Below, one piece after another: positions 1 to 8,600 of a DNA stretch of 64,000 bases. Source of the stretch: Pectinatus haikarae (GTDB lineage Bacteria > Bacillota > Negativicutes > Selenomonadales > Selenomonadaceae). Made by a program: the position numbers and the translations under genes. The stretch lies in assembly GCF_030813505.1 (NCBI RefSeq), contig NZ_JAUSUE010000002.1, one strand, 5' to 3'. The stretch's first letter is position 1. Every line of letters begins with the position of its first letter. Below the pieces are notes generated by a model. It was not told the DNA's origin. It searched no databases and was given only the letters and a program-made list of their open reading frames with translations.

Positions 1-287
1 ATTTGAACAGTTTCCTTGTCTGTAACACGCAATCCGCTGACAAACCGAGATTCTTTGCCAAATTTTTTCAGAAAACCTGTTATATCAGGGCCGCCTCCGT
101 GAACTATTATAGGGCGGATCCCCACATATTTCATCAGCACAATATCATGCATTACTTTGTTTTTCAGATCATCATTGACCATAGCGTTGCCGCCATATTT
201 TATAACAATGGTTTTTCCGTAAAAATTCTGTATATACGGTAAGGCATCCACCAGAATAGATGCCTTCATTTCGGCAGAAAATTCCAC
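1..287 (-). CDS. argB: acetylglutamate kinase, N-terminal part (cut by window edge)
   Basis: This reads as the first 95 or so residues of N-acetylglutamate kinase, the second step of arginine synthesis, which phosphorylates N-acetylglutamate in the cytoplasm. The motif ALPYIQNFYGKTIVIKYGG followed by IVHGGGPDI is the ATP/substrate-binding front of the amino acid kinase fold. The gene runs off the left edge. The likely start is GTG at 287, nine bases after a GAGGAG site at 302-297; an ATG at 269 is the alternative. It follows argJ on the same strand with 13 bases between, so it is the third gene of an argC-argJ-argB operon. The identification is firm and only the exact start is uncertain. Confidence 0.9.
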   Translation of the reverse strand, partial: MEFSAEMKASILVDALPYIQNFYGKTIVIKYGGNAMVNDDLKNKVMHDIVLMKYVGIRPIIVHGGGPDITGFLKKFGKESRFVSGLRVTDKETVQ

Positions 288-300
288 AACAGCCAACTCC

Positions 301-1506
301 TCAGGTATGATATTCACCATTTATCTTAACATATTCATAGGAAAGATCGCAGGTCCATACAGTGGCATCGGCAGAACCGAGGCTGAGGTCTATATCGATG
401 ATAATGTCATGTTCTGCCATGATTTTCTGCAGGGCTTTTTTATCAAAAGAAGCTCCTGTACCGTTTTCATAAACTGTTATATTACCGAATTTTACCACGG
501 TTTTTTCCGGTATCATATTAGCGCCGGCATAACCTGCAGCGCAAAGAACACGTCCCCAATTTGGATCCTGACCGAAGAAGGCTGTTTTTACCAAAGGAGA
601 GTTTGCTATGGACATGCCAATTTTTTTTGCGTCTGCAAAATTTTCAGCATTATGAATATTAATTGTCAGAAACTTAGTGGCGCCTTCTCCATCAGCGGCG
701 ATTTTTTGAGCCATTTCACAGCAAAGTTCGGATAATGCATCATAAAAGATCTTAAAATCTGCATCATTTTTAACAATTTTCTTGTTTCCGGCCTGTCCGT
801 TGGCAAAAATCACTGCCATGTCATTTGTGCTCATATCCCCGTCTACCGAGATCATATTAAATGATTTTTCTACTATCTCAGAAAGAGCGAGCTGGAGGCG
901 AACCTGATCTATATTGGCATCGGTGGTAATAAAGCACAGCATTGTTGCCATATTGGGCTGGATCATGCCGGCACCCTTGGCAATAGCACCGATGCGGACT
1001 TCCTTACCGTCTATGATCATGCTGGTAGTCAACGACTTTATATAAGTATCGGTAGTTATAATGGCACTTGCTGCAGCTTCACTTCCGTCAGCCTTGAGTA
1101 CAGCAGCAGCAGTTTTTATGCCTGTTTGGATTTTATCCATGGGCAGCGTGACGCCTATTACACCGGTAGATGCGACTACAACGTCATCCGGTTCTATGCC
1201 AAGCTGAGATGCTGTTAATTCTGCAGTTTTTTTTGCATCATCCATTCCCTGCTGACCCGTGCAGGCATTAGCACAACCGGAATTGGCAATAATTGCCCGT
1301 GCACTGCCGGAGCTGACTACTTTTTTAGAAACATAAACAGGTGCGGCGGCAACCTTATTCTGGGTAAATGTGCCGGCTACAGCTGCGTCGTTATCGCTTA
1401 CGATAAGAGCCAGATCAGGGTTGCCGCTTTTTTTTATACCTGCTTTTATTCCAGCGGCTTTAAATCCCTTCGCATATGTTATACCTGCCTTGTCTTCTTT
1501 TAACAT
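301..1506 (-). CDS. argJ: bifunctional glutamate N-acetyltransferase / N-acetylglutamate synthase
   Basis: ArgJ moves the acetyl group from N-acetylornithine to glutamate, recycling it in arginine synthesis; many homologues also use acetyl-CoA. The 401-residue length is normal for the family. The self-cleavage site lies in the MATML motif, where Thr188 becomes the N-terminal nucleophile of the beta chain, followed by the expected TTDA. The start ATG at 1506 has a TAGGAGG site seven bases upstream. It lies between argC and argB, and the cyclic pathway this implies fits a bacterium with argJ and no argA/argE nearby. Whether it is mono- or bifunctional cannot be told from sequence. Confidence 0.96.
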   Translation of the reverse strand: MLKEDKAGITYAKGFKAAGIKAGIKKSGNPDLALIVSDNDAAVAGTFTQNKVAAAPVYVSKKVVSSGSARAIIANSGCANACTGQQGMDDAKKTAELTASQLGIEPDDVVVASTGVIGVTLPMDKIQTGIKTAAAVLKADGSEAAASAIITTDTYIKSLTTSMIIDGKEVRIGAIAKGAGMIQPNMATMLCFITTDANIDQVRLQLALSEIVEKSFNMISVDGDMSTNDMAVIFANGQAGNKKIVKNDADFKIFYDALSELCCEMAQKIAADGEGATKFLTINIHNAENFADAKKIGMSIANSPLVKTAFFGQDPNWGRVLCAAGYAGANMIPEKTVVKFGNITVYENGTGASFDKKALQKIMAEHDIIIDIDLSLGSADATVWTCDLSYEYVKINGEYHT

Positions 1507-1539
1507 TAAAAAACCTCCTAAATATGTAGTTTATATCAA

Positions 1540-2574
1540 TTAAGGGTATATCGGTGTCATCAGCAATCCAGTATTTTCTTCAAAACCACAGGCAATGTTG
1601 AAATTTTGCACGGCTTGTCCTGCTGCACCTTTGACCAGATTATCAATAGCTGACAGCACGATTACGCGGCCGGTCCTTTCATCAATATGCCAGCCTATAT
1701 CACAAAAATTGGAGCCGCGAACATTTTTTGTGGCAGGGTATGTACCTCGGCCAAGAAGACGAATAAAAAACTCTGAACCGTACGCTTTAATAAAAGCATC
1801 GTCGATTTTTTCATAAGCTGTACTGGCAGTTAAATTTGCATAACAGGTGCTTAAAATACCGCGTGACATTGGGAGCAGGTGCGGCGTAAAATTGAGAATG
1901 ATATGTTCTCCCGCCAGAGAAGAAAGTTCCTGTTCTATTTCCGGTGTGTGTCTGTGTGAAGAGACCGCATATGCTTTAAAACTATCATATAGCTCAGGAA
2001 AATGATTCGCAAGTTTTGCTGAACGCCCTGCCCCGGACACACCTGATTTGGCATCGATAATAATTGTGGACGGGTCTATCAAACCTTCCCTTACCAACGG
2101 TGCAAGAGCCAATATACTGGCTGTAGTATAACAACCGGCATTGCCTATTATTTTTGCTGTTTTGATTTCTTGTCTGTGCAGCTCGGCAAGCCCGTAAACA
2201 CGGGCAGCATTTTTGTGTGTATGTTTTACTCTGTACCATTCCTCATAAACAGCTGTGTCCGTGAAACGATAATCGGCACCCAAATCTATGATACGCGTAT
2301 TTTGATTTTCAATTGTTTTACCGACTTGCATGGCATGACCATGCGGCAGACAGATAAAAAGGAAATCACTTTCGGCGGCGATTTGTTGGATATTATCCAT
2401 GCTTATAAGAACCTGATCATAGATACCGCGCAGATGCTCATATATGTCAGATATTTTTTTACCTGCGCTGCTCTCTGATGTCAGATATGCTATATCAGCT
2501 TCTGGATGATTGTGAAGTATGCGCAGCAATTCAACTCCTGCATAACCGGTAGCGCCTATTATACTGACCTTCAT
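1540..2574 (-). CDS. argC: N-acetyl-gamma-glutamyl-phosphate reductase
   Basis: ArgC reduces N-acetylglutamyl phosphate to the semialdehyde with NADPH. The N-terminus has the Rossmann motif GATGYAG and the catalytic cysteine lies in GNAGCYTT (residue 148 from the chosen start). The frame extends to 2586, but that ATG directly abuts the AAGGAG site at 2592-2587, so the ATG at 2574, four codons in (MKVSIIGATGYAG), is preferred. It heads the arginine operon and has a clear promoter with an overlapping ArgR-type box upstream. About 345 residues is the usual length. Confidence 0.95.
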   Translation of the reverse strand: MKVSIIGATGYAGVELLRILHNHPEADIAYLTSESSAGKKISDIYEHLRGIYDQVLISMDNIQQIAAESDFLFICLPHGHAMQVGKTIENQNTRIIDLGADYRFTDTAVYEEWYRVKHTHKNAARVYGLAELHRQEIKTAKIIGNAGCYTTASILALAPLVREGLIDPSTIIIDAKSGVSGAGRSAKLANHFPELYDSFKAYAVSSHRHTPEIEQELSSLAGEHIILNFTPHLLPMSRGILSTCYANLTASTAYEKIDDAFIKAYGSEFFIRLLGRGTYPATKNVRGSNFCDIGWHIDERTGRVIVLSAIDNLVKGAAGQAVQNFNIACGFEENTGLLMTPIYP

Positions 2575-2611
2575 ACGATAAATCATCTCCTTATTTGCTA
2601 ATTACCTTATA

Positions 2612-2642
2612 ATTATACATCTTTTATGCATAAAAGTGCAAC
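2612..2642 (-). promoter_or_regulatory. argC promoter with overlapping ArgR-type box
   Basis: On the minus strand a -35 TTGCAC (2641-2636) and a -10 TATAAT (2617-2612) are 18 bases apart. The spacer holds a perfect 16-base palindrome, CTTTTATGCATAAAAG (2621-2636). Read on the plus strand, 2625-2642 (TATGCATAAAAGTGCAAC) matches about 14 of 18 positions of the Bacillus ARG box as I remember it (CATGAATAAAAATKCAAK). Arginine-dependent repression by ArgR/AhrC is inferred from this overlap. Confidence 0.7.
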
Positions 2643-2675
2643 ATGGTTATTGATAAATCTTTTAAAAACTTCTAT

Positions 2676-2720
2676 AAAAAGGGCCGTTGCATAAATTATC
2701 ATCTATGCAACGGCCTTTTT
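2676..2720 (-). terminator. terminator of the exported-protein gene
   Basis: A perfect 12-base stem (GGCCGTTGCATA, 2682-2693, with its complement at 2704-2715) has a 10-base loop. It is flanked by A- and T-runs, so it could work in both directions. On the minus strand it follows the gene ending at 2860 and insulates the argC promoter. Confidence 0.85.
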
Positions 2721-2859
2721 ATATGACAACACTCATAGGAGAGTCCATATATGACAATCTTTCGTCTATTACAGACAATTTTAAGCTGATGTACAGCTAT
2801 CAAAATATGATGAATTTTAAATTTTAGTGTGAAAAATTTTTACCCAAGCTACCTGCCTG

Positions 2860-3447
2860 TTATTTTTTAGTTTTAGAATCGTCTTTATGCTGCTCTTTTA
2901 TAGAATCAGATAATCCTTTATAGAAAAGTTCATTAAAGGATTTATATGAATTTATATTGTTGTCACCTTGACCGCCGCCTATGACTCTGTAAGAGTACAG
3001 ATATGAGCCCGTCTTAGAAGAGTAAAGATCGTAAAACAGCACGACACGGCTGTCGTTGGCAATAGTAACTACAAGATATGCATCGGCATATTTGGCCGCA
3101 TTTTCTTTGAACAGCTTTTTCGCCGTATTTCTATCACTAGTTTGTAAATCAATACCGGATTCGTTTTTCATATTTTCAGCAATTACTGAATAGGGTATTA
3201 TGGTAATATTCTTCAAATCTCTGGAATCAAAGCCGGTCTGGGCAATTAATGCTGTCACAGCGTCCGGAGCAGGTCCAGTTTTTGTCTGAATGTAATTCGG
3301 TGCAGCAACAGCAATGGAATGAATAGAAGATAAATCAAAGGATTCATCCATTAATGAGGCCTTGGTTGCAGGCATAGCAAATACTGCAGAGAGTGAAACA
3401 AAGAGAGACAGCACTGTTAAAGTCAACATTCTTATTGTATACTTCAA
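2860..3447 (-). CDS. exported protein of unknown function
   Basis: This 196-residue protein starts with a classical signal peptide (LKYTIRML, a hydrophobic stretch, then SAVFA before MPATK), so it is probably secreted to the periplasm. I recognise no family. The mature part contains alternating strands and a segment on responding to a quantity (NDSRVVLFYDLYSSKTG), and the C-terminus is Lys/Asp rich. The start is TTG at 3447, seven bases after AGGAGG at 3460-3455; upstream ATG codons in the frame have no ribosome site. It is a single-gene unit with its own terminator. Its function is open. Confidence 0.75.
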   Translation of the reverse strand: MKYTIRMLTLTVLSLFVSLSAVFAMPATKASLMDESFDLSSIHSIAVAAPNYIQTKTGPAPDAVTALIAQTGFDSRDLKNITIIPYSVIAENMKNESGIDLQTSDRNTAKKLFKENAAKYADAYLVVTIANDSRVVLFYDLYSSKTGSYLYSYRVIGGGQGDNNINSYKSFNELFYKGLSDSIKEQHKDDSKTKK

Positions 3448-3569
3448 AAAAATACCTCCTAGTATAGTTTTTATTGAGTTCATTTGCTATAATTAAGTAT
3501 AACTATTAAATTATATGGCGTCAATTAATTATGAAGAGAATAGGCAAATTGAAATGAAAGAAAAAAAGA

Positions 3570-3598
3570 TTGACAATACGAGAAAAATTATATATAAT
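3570..3598 (+). promoter_or_regulatory. tRNA-Cys promoter
   Basis: A consensus sigma-70 type promoter has TTGACA (3570-3575) and TATAAT (3593-3598) 17 bases apart, ending 15 bases before the tRNA. Confidence 0.9.
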
Positions 3599-3613
3599 GA
3601 TACACGTTCTAGT

Positions 3614-3688
<75 letters not shown>

Positions 3689-3700
3689 TACAGTATATAT

Positions 3701-3729
3701 AAGAGAGAAGAGCAGTCTTCTCTCTTTTG
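3701..3729 (+). terminator. tRNA-Cys terminator
   Basis: An 11-base stem AAGAGAGAAGA (3701-3711) pairs with TCTTCTCTCTT (3716-3726) across a 4-base loop and runs into T residues. Confidence 0.85.
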
Positions 3730-3851
3730 TATTATCTTTACGGATTTTCATTTTTCTTTATTAATAATATATAAACTTTATATTTGAACAGTATGCATTT
3801 TTTAATAAAAAACAGTGATATTTATTAATATATTTAACATATATGAATGTG

Positions 3852-3880
3852 TTGACAAAATATATTTAATGATTTATACT
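3852..3880 (+). promoter_or_regulatory. promoter of the amino acid ABC transporter operon
   Basis: TTGACA (3852-3857) and TATACT (3875-3880) are 17 bases apart. The transcript should start near 3887, only a few bases before the leader hairpins. Confidence 0.85.
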
Positions 3881-3893
3881 TATTCCATACTTA

Positions 3894-3932
3894 AGCAATG
3901 GCGCTATGGTCTGTATTCGACCGCGGCGTTTT
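3894..3932 (+). promoter_or_regulatory. short attenuator-like leader
   Basis: Almost immediately after the predicted transcript start there is a small hairpin AGC-AATGGC-GCT (3894-3905). A second, overlapping stem follows, built from GCGCTATGGTC (3901-3911) and GACCGCGGCGT, and ends in nine T residues. The two stems share bases, so they look mutually exclusive, as in terminator/antiterminator switches. The same arrangement recurs at 60866-60906. The ligand or protein is unknown. Confidence 0.55.
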
Positions 3933-3965
3933 TTTTTATACTTTTATAGAAAAGGAGGATAAAAA

Positions 3966-4688
3966 ATGATACATTTATCAGGCGTTAATAAGTATTTTGG
4001 CAATAATCATGTTCTTAAAGATATAAATCTGCACGTGAAACCGGCAGAAAAAGTAGTAGTTATCGGCCCAAGCGGGTCAGGAAAAAGTACAATGATACGC
4101 TGTATCAATCAACTGGAAAAACCCGATAGTGGAGAAGTAACAGTTGACGGCATTAATCTTATGAAATCGAAAGCCCAGTTAAAAAAAATACGGCAGGAAG
4201 CGGCAATGGTTTTCCAGCAGTTTAACCTGTATCCGCATAAAACTGTCTTGGAAAATTTAACCATAGCACCTATTCTGGTTCAGGGAAAAAATAGAGATGA
4301 GGCTGAACAGTCCGGGCTGGATTTTCTCACCAGAGTGGGTTTGAAAGATAAAGCAAGTGCTTATCCTTCACAGCTTTCCGGTGGGCAGCAACAACGTGTG
4401 GCCATTGCACGGGCCCTTAATATGCATCCTAAAATAATGCTTTTTGATGAACCGACATCAGCACTTGATCCTGAAATGATAAAAGAGGTTCTTGATGTTA
4501 TGGTCGGTTTGGCACACAGTGGTATTACTATGGTGTGCGTAACACATGAAATGGGATTTGCACGTGAAGTGGCTGATCATGTAATTTTTATGGCCGACGG
4601 ACAGATCCTCGAAACGGGAACGCCGTCAGCTTTTTTTGATAATCCTCAGAATGAAAGAGCTCAGCAGTTTCTCAGCAAAATTTTGTAG
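3966..4688 (+). CDS. polar amino acid ABC transporter, ATP-binding protein
   Basis: This is the cytoplasmic ATPase of a type I amino acid importer (GlnQ/ArtP/HisP group). It has Walker A GPSGSGKST (34-42), a Q-loop in VFQQFNLYPH, the signature LSGGQ (137-141) and Walker B IMLFDE (157-162), followed by the TSALDPE D-loop and a TH switch histidine. Its 240 residues are the normal length. An AAAGGAGG site precedes the ATG. It is the first gene of a four-gene operon with a binding protein and two permeases. The substrate (glutamine, glutamate, aspartate, cystine or another polar amino acid) cannot be fixed from the sequence. Confidence 0.93.
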   Translation: MIHLSGVNKYFGNNHVLKDINLHVKPAEKVVVIGPSGSGKSTMIRCINQLEKPDSGEVTVDGINLMKSKAQLKKIRQEAAMVFQQFNLYPHKTVLENLTIAPILVQGKNRDEAEQSGLDFLTRVGLKDKASAYPSQLSGGQQQRVAIARALNMHPKIMLFDEPTSALDPEMIKEVLDVMVGLAHSGITMVCVTHEMGFAREVADHVIFMADGQILETGTPSAFFDNPQNERAQQFLSKIL

Positions 4689-4793
4689 GGTCATTATTTT
4701 GAGTTTGTTGTTTCGATTATCGAGTAGATTTGGCTAAGAAACTTATCTTAAAAATATGAAGGATAATAATTTTAATTTGGGAGGGTAATAGTT

Positions 4794-5633
4794 ATGTTTT
4801 TATCAAAGAAAAAATTAATGGTTTTAGCTCTGACTGCAATTACAGGATTGTCTTTACTGGCCACGGGCTGTGGAAGTGAAGACTCGGCCTCCTCTTCATC
4901 AGCTTCTTCGTCAGCAGCATCGGGCGATATTATGAAAACAATTAAAGACAGAGGCTATATTAAAGTAGGCAGCAAAGTAGATGTTCCTTTGTTCGGGTAT
5001 AAAAATCCCGATAGTGGTGAATTGGAAGGTTTTGAAATTGATTTGGCAAAAGCTATTGCCAAAAAAATATTCAATGATCCTTCAAAAATTGAATTTACGC
5101 CTGTTGTAGCAAAGACACGCGGGCCATTACTGGATAGCGGTGAATTGGATACTGTTATTGCTACCTATACAATAAATGATGAACGCAAAAAGCAATATGA
5201 TTTTAGTATGCCATATTATACCGATCCTGTGGGACTATTGGTAAAACAGTCAGATAATATCAGCTCTATTAAAGATCTCAACGGTAAAACTATTGCTGTT
5301 CCTCAGGGAGCAACGACAAAAAAAGCAGTAGAAGATGCGGCGAAGGCTGCCGGTATAGAGGTCAAATTTGCTGAATTTCCAACCTATCCGGAATGTAAGG
5401 CTGCTTTGATGTCTGGACGTGCTTCGGCTTATGCTATGGATACGTCAAATCTCGCCGGTTATATTGATGATCAAACAAAAATTCTTCCGGATAAATTTGC
5501 ACCGCAGGAATACGGCGCGGCAACTAAAAAAGGAAATGAAGCATTAGCTAAAATTATTAATGATACAGTAAAAGAAATGAAAGATTCCGGCGAATTGGAT
5601 CAACTTCTTGTGAAATGGAAACTTAATAAATAA
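4794..5633 (+). CDS. amino acid ABC transporter substrate-binding lipoprotein
   Basis: This is the extracytoplasmic binding protein (SBP_bac_3 family) of the importer. A lipoprotein signal peptide ends in LLATGC with the acylated Cys26, followed by a Ser/Ala-rich linker (about 27-43). The ligand domain then opens with IKDRGYIKVGSKVDVPLFGY. The motifs FEIDLAKAIAKKI and FSMPYYTDPVGLLVK are typical of glutamate/glutamine/aspartate binders. The start has a GGGAGGG site. The stop codon overlaps the first permease start (TAATG), so translation is probably coupled. The substrate is inferred only at class level. Confidence 0.92.
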   Translation: MFLSKKKLMVLALTAITGLSLLATGCGSEDSASSSSASSSAASGDIMKTIKDRGYIKVGSKVDVPLFGYKNPDSGELEGFEIDLAKAIAKKIFNDPSKIEFTPVVAKTRGPLLDSGELDTVIATYTINDERKKQYDFSMPYYTDPVGLLVKQSDNISSIKDLNGKTIAVPQGATTKKAVEDAAKAAGIEVKFAEFPTYPECKAALMSGRASAYAMDTSNLAGYIDDQTKILPDKFAPQEYGAATKKGNEALAKIINDTVKEMKDSGELDQLLVKWKLNK

Positions 5634-6304
5634 TGGATGTCAACAATCCTTTTGCACTATATAAGTGGCAGGCATTATTCGATGCACGGGAGCTTTTTAT
5701 TGACGGACTTACTACAACTCTGGAAGTGACAGTGGGGGCACTTGTCCTGTCAATATTATTGGGGATAGTTTTTGGTATCGCCGGCGTTTTTCCCAATAGG
5801 GTTATTCGGGCACTGAATCGTGTATATGTCGAATTTTTTCAGAACACGCCACTGGTCATACAAGTTATCTTTATTTATAATGCTTTACCGCATATTCACA
5901 TAGTGATGCCGGTTTTGCTGATCGGAATCATTGGCGTTGGCGTTTATACGGGAGCATATATGGCGGAAGCTGTACGCGGCGGCATCATGTCTGTTTCCAA
6001 AGGGCAGCTTGAAGCAGCTATGTCACAGGGATTCAATTACTGGCAGGCTATGTGGTATATAATCCTGCCGCAGACAAAGAAGGTAATGCTGCCGGCTATG
6101 GCCAATCAGGCAATCAATCTTGTAAAGAATACATCGGTGCTGGCTATGATAGCAGGTGGTGATCTGATGTATCAGGCAGACTCATGGTCGGGAAGCAATA
6201 TGTACTATGGACCTGCATATTTTACAGCAGGAGTATCATACTGGATTATATGTTTTCTTCTGAGCAAATACATCAATAAGCTGGAAAAGAAAGCTGAGGT
6301 GTGA
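5633..6304 (+). CDS. amino acid ABC transporter permease 1
   Basis: A HisM/GlnP-type inner-membrane permease of 223 residues. It has several hydrophobic helices (first around 28-52) and the cytoplasmic EAA loop AAMSQGFNYWQAMWYIILPQ that contacts the ATPase. It starts within the stop codon of the binding-protein gene and has no strong ribosome site of its own, which fits translational coupling. The second permease follows three bases after it, and the two probably form a heterodimeric channel. Confidence 0.92.
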   Translation: MDVNNPFALYKWQALFDARELFIDGLTTTLEVTVGALVLSILLGIVFGIAGVFPNRVIRALNRVYVEFFQNTPLVIQVIFIYNALPHIHIVMPVLLIGIIGVGVYTGAYMAEAVRGGIMSVSKGQLEAAMSQGFNYWQAMWYIILPQTKKVMLPAMANQAINLVKNTSVLAMIAGGDLMYQADSWSGSNMYYGPAYFTAGVSYWIICFLLSKYINKLEKKAEV

Positions 6305-6307
6305 TGA

Positions 6308-6955
6308 ATGGCAGAGTTATTTGAAGCGAATAATTTTTTATTTTTAATGGGTGGGTTTAAAGTCACCTTGGAAATTGGCTTCTTTTCCATAATATTCAGT
6401 GTTTTGCTCGGCACGATGATCGGTATAGCCAGATACTTGAAAATACCCGTATTAGCACATATAGCGGGTATTTATGTGGATGTCGTACGAAACATACCTT
6501 GTCTTTTGTGTGTGTTGATTGCGCGGTTCATGACACCGCTGCCGCCGACCATGTCAGGCATACTGGCTATGTCTGTATTCACAGGGGCCATCATGGCGGA
6601 AATCGTGCGCGGCGGTATAAATTCCGTGTCGAAGGGGCAGTTTGAGGCGGCTCTTTCTCAAGGGTTCAGCAGATGGCAAATAGTATATCATATCATTTTG
6701 CCGCAGGCATATCGTAATGTAATCCCTCCTATGGTTTCTCAGTTTACCACGGTGATAAAAGATTCTTCTTTTGTGTGGGCAGTGGGAACGGAAGAGCTTA
6801 CAGGACGAAGCATGATTTTGATAGGCCGGTATAGCGATACCAGCCACTTGTTTGCGATCATGGGCTGCGTTGCATTAATATACTTTATCTTGAATTACAG
6901 TTTATCTTTGCTTGCCAGATGGGAGCATAAGCGTTTAGCTGCAAAAAGTTATTGA
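6308..6955 (+). CDS. amino acid ABC transporter permease 2
   Basis: The second HisM/GlnP-type permease (215 residues), with the EAA loop AALSQGFSRWQIVYHIILPQ and a typical membrane-helix pattern. It ends the transporter operon; a long terminator hairpin follows at 6971-7038. With two different permeases, one ATPase gene and one binding lipoprotein, the set is a complete importer. Confidence 0.92.
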   Translation: MAELFEANNFLFLMGGFKVTLEIGFFSIIFSVLLGTMIGIARYLKIPVLAHIAGIYVDVVRNIPCLLCVLIARFMTPLPPTMSGILAMSVFTGAIMAEIVRGGINSVSKGQFEAALSQGFSRWQIVYHIILPQAYRNVIPPMVSQFTTVIKDSSFVWAVGTEELTGRSMILIGRYSDTSHLFAIMGCVALIYFILNYSLSLLARWEHKRLAAKSY

Positions 6956-6970
6956 TTTTCTGCAAAACAT

Positions 6971-7038
6971 ATCTGATATAAAAAAGATTTTCCTTCTCCT
7001 AAAAAGAGATAGAAAATCTTTTTTTGCTGATATCAGAT
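6971..7038. terminator. long bidirectional terminator hairpin
   Basis: The inner stem AAAAAAGATTTTC (6980-6992) pairs with GAAAATCTTTTTT (7012-7024). The outer arms ATCTGATAT (6971-6979) and ATATCAGAT (7030-7038) extend it. It lies between convergent genes and can serve both. Confidence 0.85.
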
Positions 7039-7054
7039 AATAACATTCTACATA

Positions 7055-7609
7055 TTAGATAGTTAGACAGTATTTTTCGATTTCATCTATTATGTCCTGA
7101 GGCGGCAGAATTTTTCCCTTCTTTTTATCTTCATCAGGTTCTATAAATTTATAATGAGTGTCATATTTTTTCAAACGGAGAATATTTTCCTGCATTATAG
7201 GATTTTTATACATGACAGGATTCATGCATGGTGCTATAAAAATAGGGGACTCACAGGCCAGCAGCATGGTCGTGAGTGTATCATCCGCGATAGCACAGGA
7301 AAGTTTGCTTATAATATTGCCTGTTGCCGGAGCAATTATGGCAATATCGGCCAGCTTGGATAGTGGTATATGAGATGAACTCATCTCGGTCAATTTTTCC
7401 CACATATCAGTTTCTACTTTATTGCCGGAAGCTCTTTGAAAACTTACGGGTGATAAAAACTTTAAGGCACTTGCTGTCATTACTACATGAACATCCGCAC
7501 CTGCCTGCTTCAATCTTGTCACTGTCTCTACACTTTGCCATACGGCGTTGCCCCCACTTACAGCAAAAAGTATATGTTTCCCTGTAAGTGAGCTTTCCTG
7601 TTTTAGCAT
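7055..7609 (-). CDS. stand-alone flavoprotein of the CoaC/Dfp (HFCD) family
   Basis: A 184-residue protein matching the N-terminal half of CoaBC, the FMN-dependent phosphopantothenoylcysteine decarboxylase domain. It has a SGG flavin loop near the start, an active-site histidine in SSHIPLSKLAD, a PATGN variant of the usual PASANT motif, and APCMNPVMY matching the conserved PxMNxxMW-type lid. No CoaB (ligase) half is fused or adjacent. The start is ATG at 7609, after GAGGGGG. It may be a separate CoaC or another peptidyl-cysteine/aromatic-acid type decarboxylase; the family is firm but the substrate is not. Confidence 0.8.
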   Translation of the reverse strand: MLKQESSLTGKHILFAVSGGNAVWQSVETVTRLKQAGADVHVVMTASALKFLSPVSFQRASGNKVETDMWEKLTEMSSSHIPLSKLADIAIIAPATGNIISKLSCAIADDTLTTMLLACESPIFIAPCMNPVMYKNPIMQENILRLKKYDTHYKFIEPDEDKKKGKILPPQDIIDEIEKYCLTI

Positions 7610-7828
7610 GAAAATCCCCCTCAAAATTTACATATTAATATCTCTTAAAATATTAATATTAATTATAGCGCTTTTATAATTTAAAGACAAAGACAACGCA
7701 TGTCAGGTAAAGCTTGTATCAGCCTTATATTATTGCTGTGTTTTATAGGACATCAATAATTAGATTCAGGATTTTTGCATAATTTCGGTATTATTTAATC
7801 TTTGTTAATGAAAATTCTCAATAAAAAA

Positions 7829-7866
7829 ATAACAAGATTCGGATTTTATTATCCAAATCTTGTTAT
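7829..7866 (-). terminator. terminator of the small exported-protein gene
   Basis: A 16-base stem with one mismatch (arms 7829-7844 and 7851-7866) has a 6-base loop and is followed by a T-run on the minus strand. Confidence 0.85.
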
Positions 7867-7885
7867 AAAAGCAAGGAGAGTATTA

Positions 7886-8197
7886 TTATCTTAAATTACT
7901 GCTCATATTTATGAACGGATCTCTTTCTAAATCATTATCAATCTTATAAGCTTTAACCACATTACCGTCAACTTTTGTATATGCTGTATTATTATCAACC
8001 CAGCTTTCATAAATATGACCATTAATTTCTTTCTTGCTGTAGGAAGTAGGATTATTGTCAACTGTCCTGTAAATACCCTTTTCGCTGCTGCTCATATTGG
8101 TTATCGCAAACGGTGCATCAACGGGGTTAGCATGAGTTACTCCTGTAAAAGCAACTCCAAGAAGAATAGCTGATAAAGCAAATATGTTTTTTTTCAT
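7886..8197 (-). CDS. small exported protein of unknown function
   Basis: A 103-residue protein with an N-terminal signal peptide (MKKNIFALSAILLG... ending THA) and a short polar mature part (NPVDAPFAITNMSSSEKGIY). I do not recognise the family. The ATG at 8197 lies nine bases after AGAAAGGG; the upstream TTG abuts that site and is unlikely. It is single-gene with its own terminator. A periplasmic or secreted role is inferred only from the signal peptide. Confidence 0.7.
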   Translation of the reverse strand: MKKNIFALSAILLGVAFTGVTHANPVDAPFAITNMSSSEKGIYRTVDNNPTSYSKKEINGHIYESWVDNNTAYTKVDGNVVKAYKIDNDLERDPFINMSSNLR

Positions 8198-8219
8198 TAT
8201 AAACAACCCTTTCTAGTAC

Positions 8220-8525
8220 TCATTAATTATTTTTTATTATCAGGTAACTTTTTATCTATGACATTATAATACTATCTTACGATATAAAAGTAAAGTAGTT
8301 ATTTTTATATTATTATATATAAAATAGATACTATTAAAGATTTAACAAGGGATGTTTTTTTTTAAATGTTTTAGATTATTTATTAATATAGATGTGATAT
8401 GTAATTTATATGATTTTTGATGACAAGGATAAAACAATATAAATTGATATTTACCGCAAAAATGAGAATAATATTATGTCAATAATATCCTAGCGGTCAA
8501 ATTAAATAAATATGTAAATATCTCT
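8220..8525. other. gene-free AT-rich stretch
   Basis: About 300 bases between two divergent small genes. Very AT-rich, with no coding signal. The upstream promoter of the 7886 gene presumably lies near a TATAAT-like element on the minus strand around 8262-8267. I see no RNA structure. Confidence 0.5.
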
Positions 8526-8550
8526 TAAATTTTTTTGCAAATTGACGATA
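8526..8550 (+). promoter_or_regulatory. possible sigma-28 type promoter
   Basis: TAAA (8526-8529), 14 bases, then GACGATA (8544-8550) resembles the flagellar/chemotaxis sigma factor consensus (TAAA, 14-16 bases, CCGATAT). It lies about 50 bases before the Ser-rich gene. No good sigma-70 promoter is visible there. This is suggestive only. Confidence 0.35.
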
Positions 8551-8600
8551 GTATTTATAGGGTTTCAATGAATGTTATACATAGTGAAAGAAGGTAAGGG

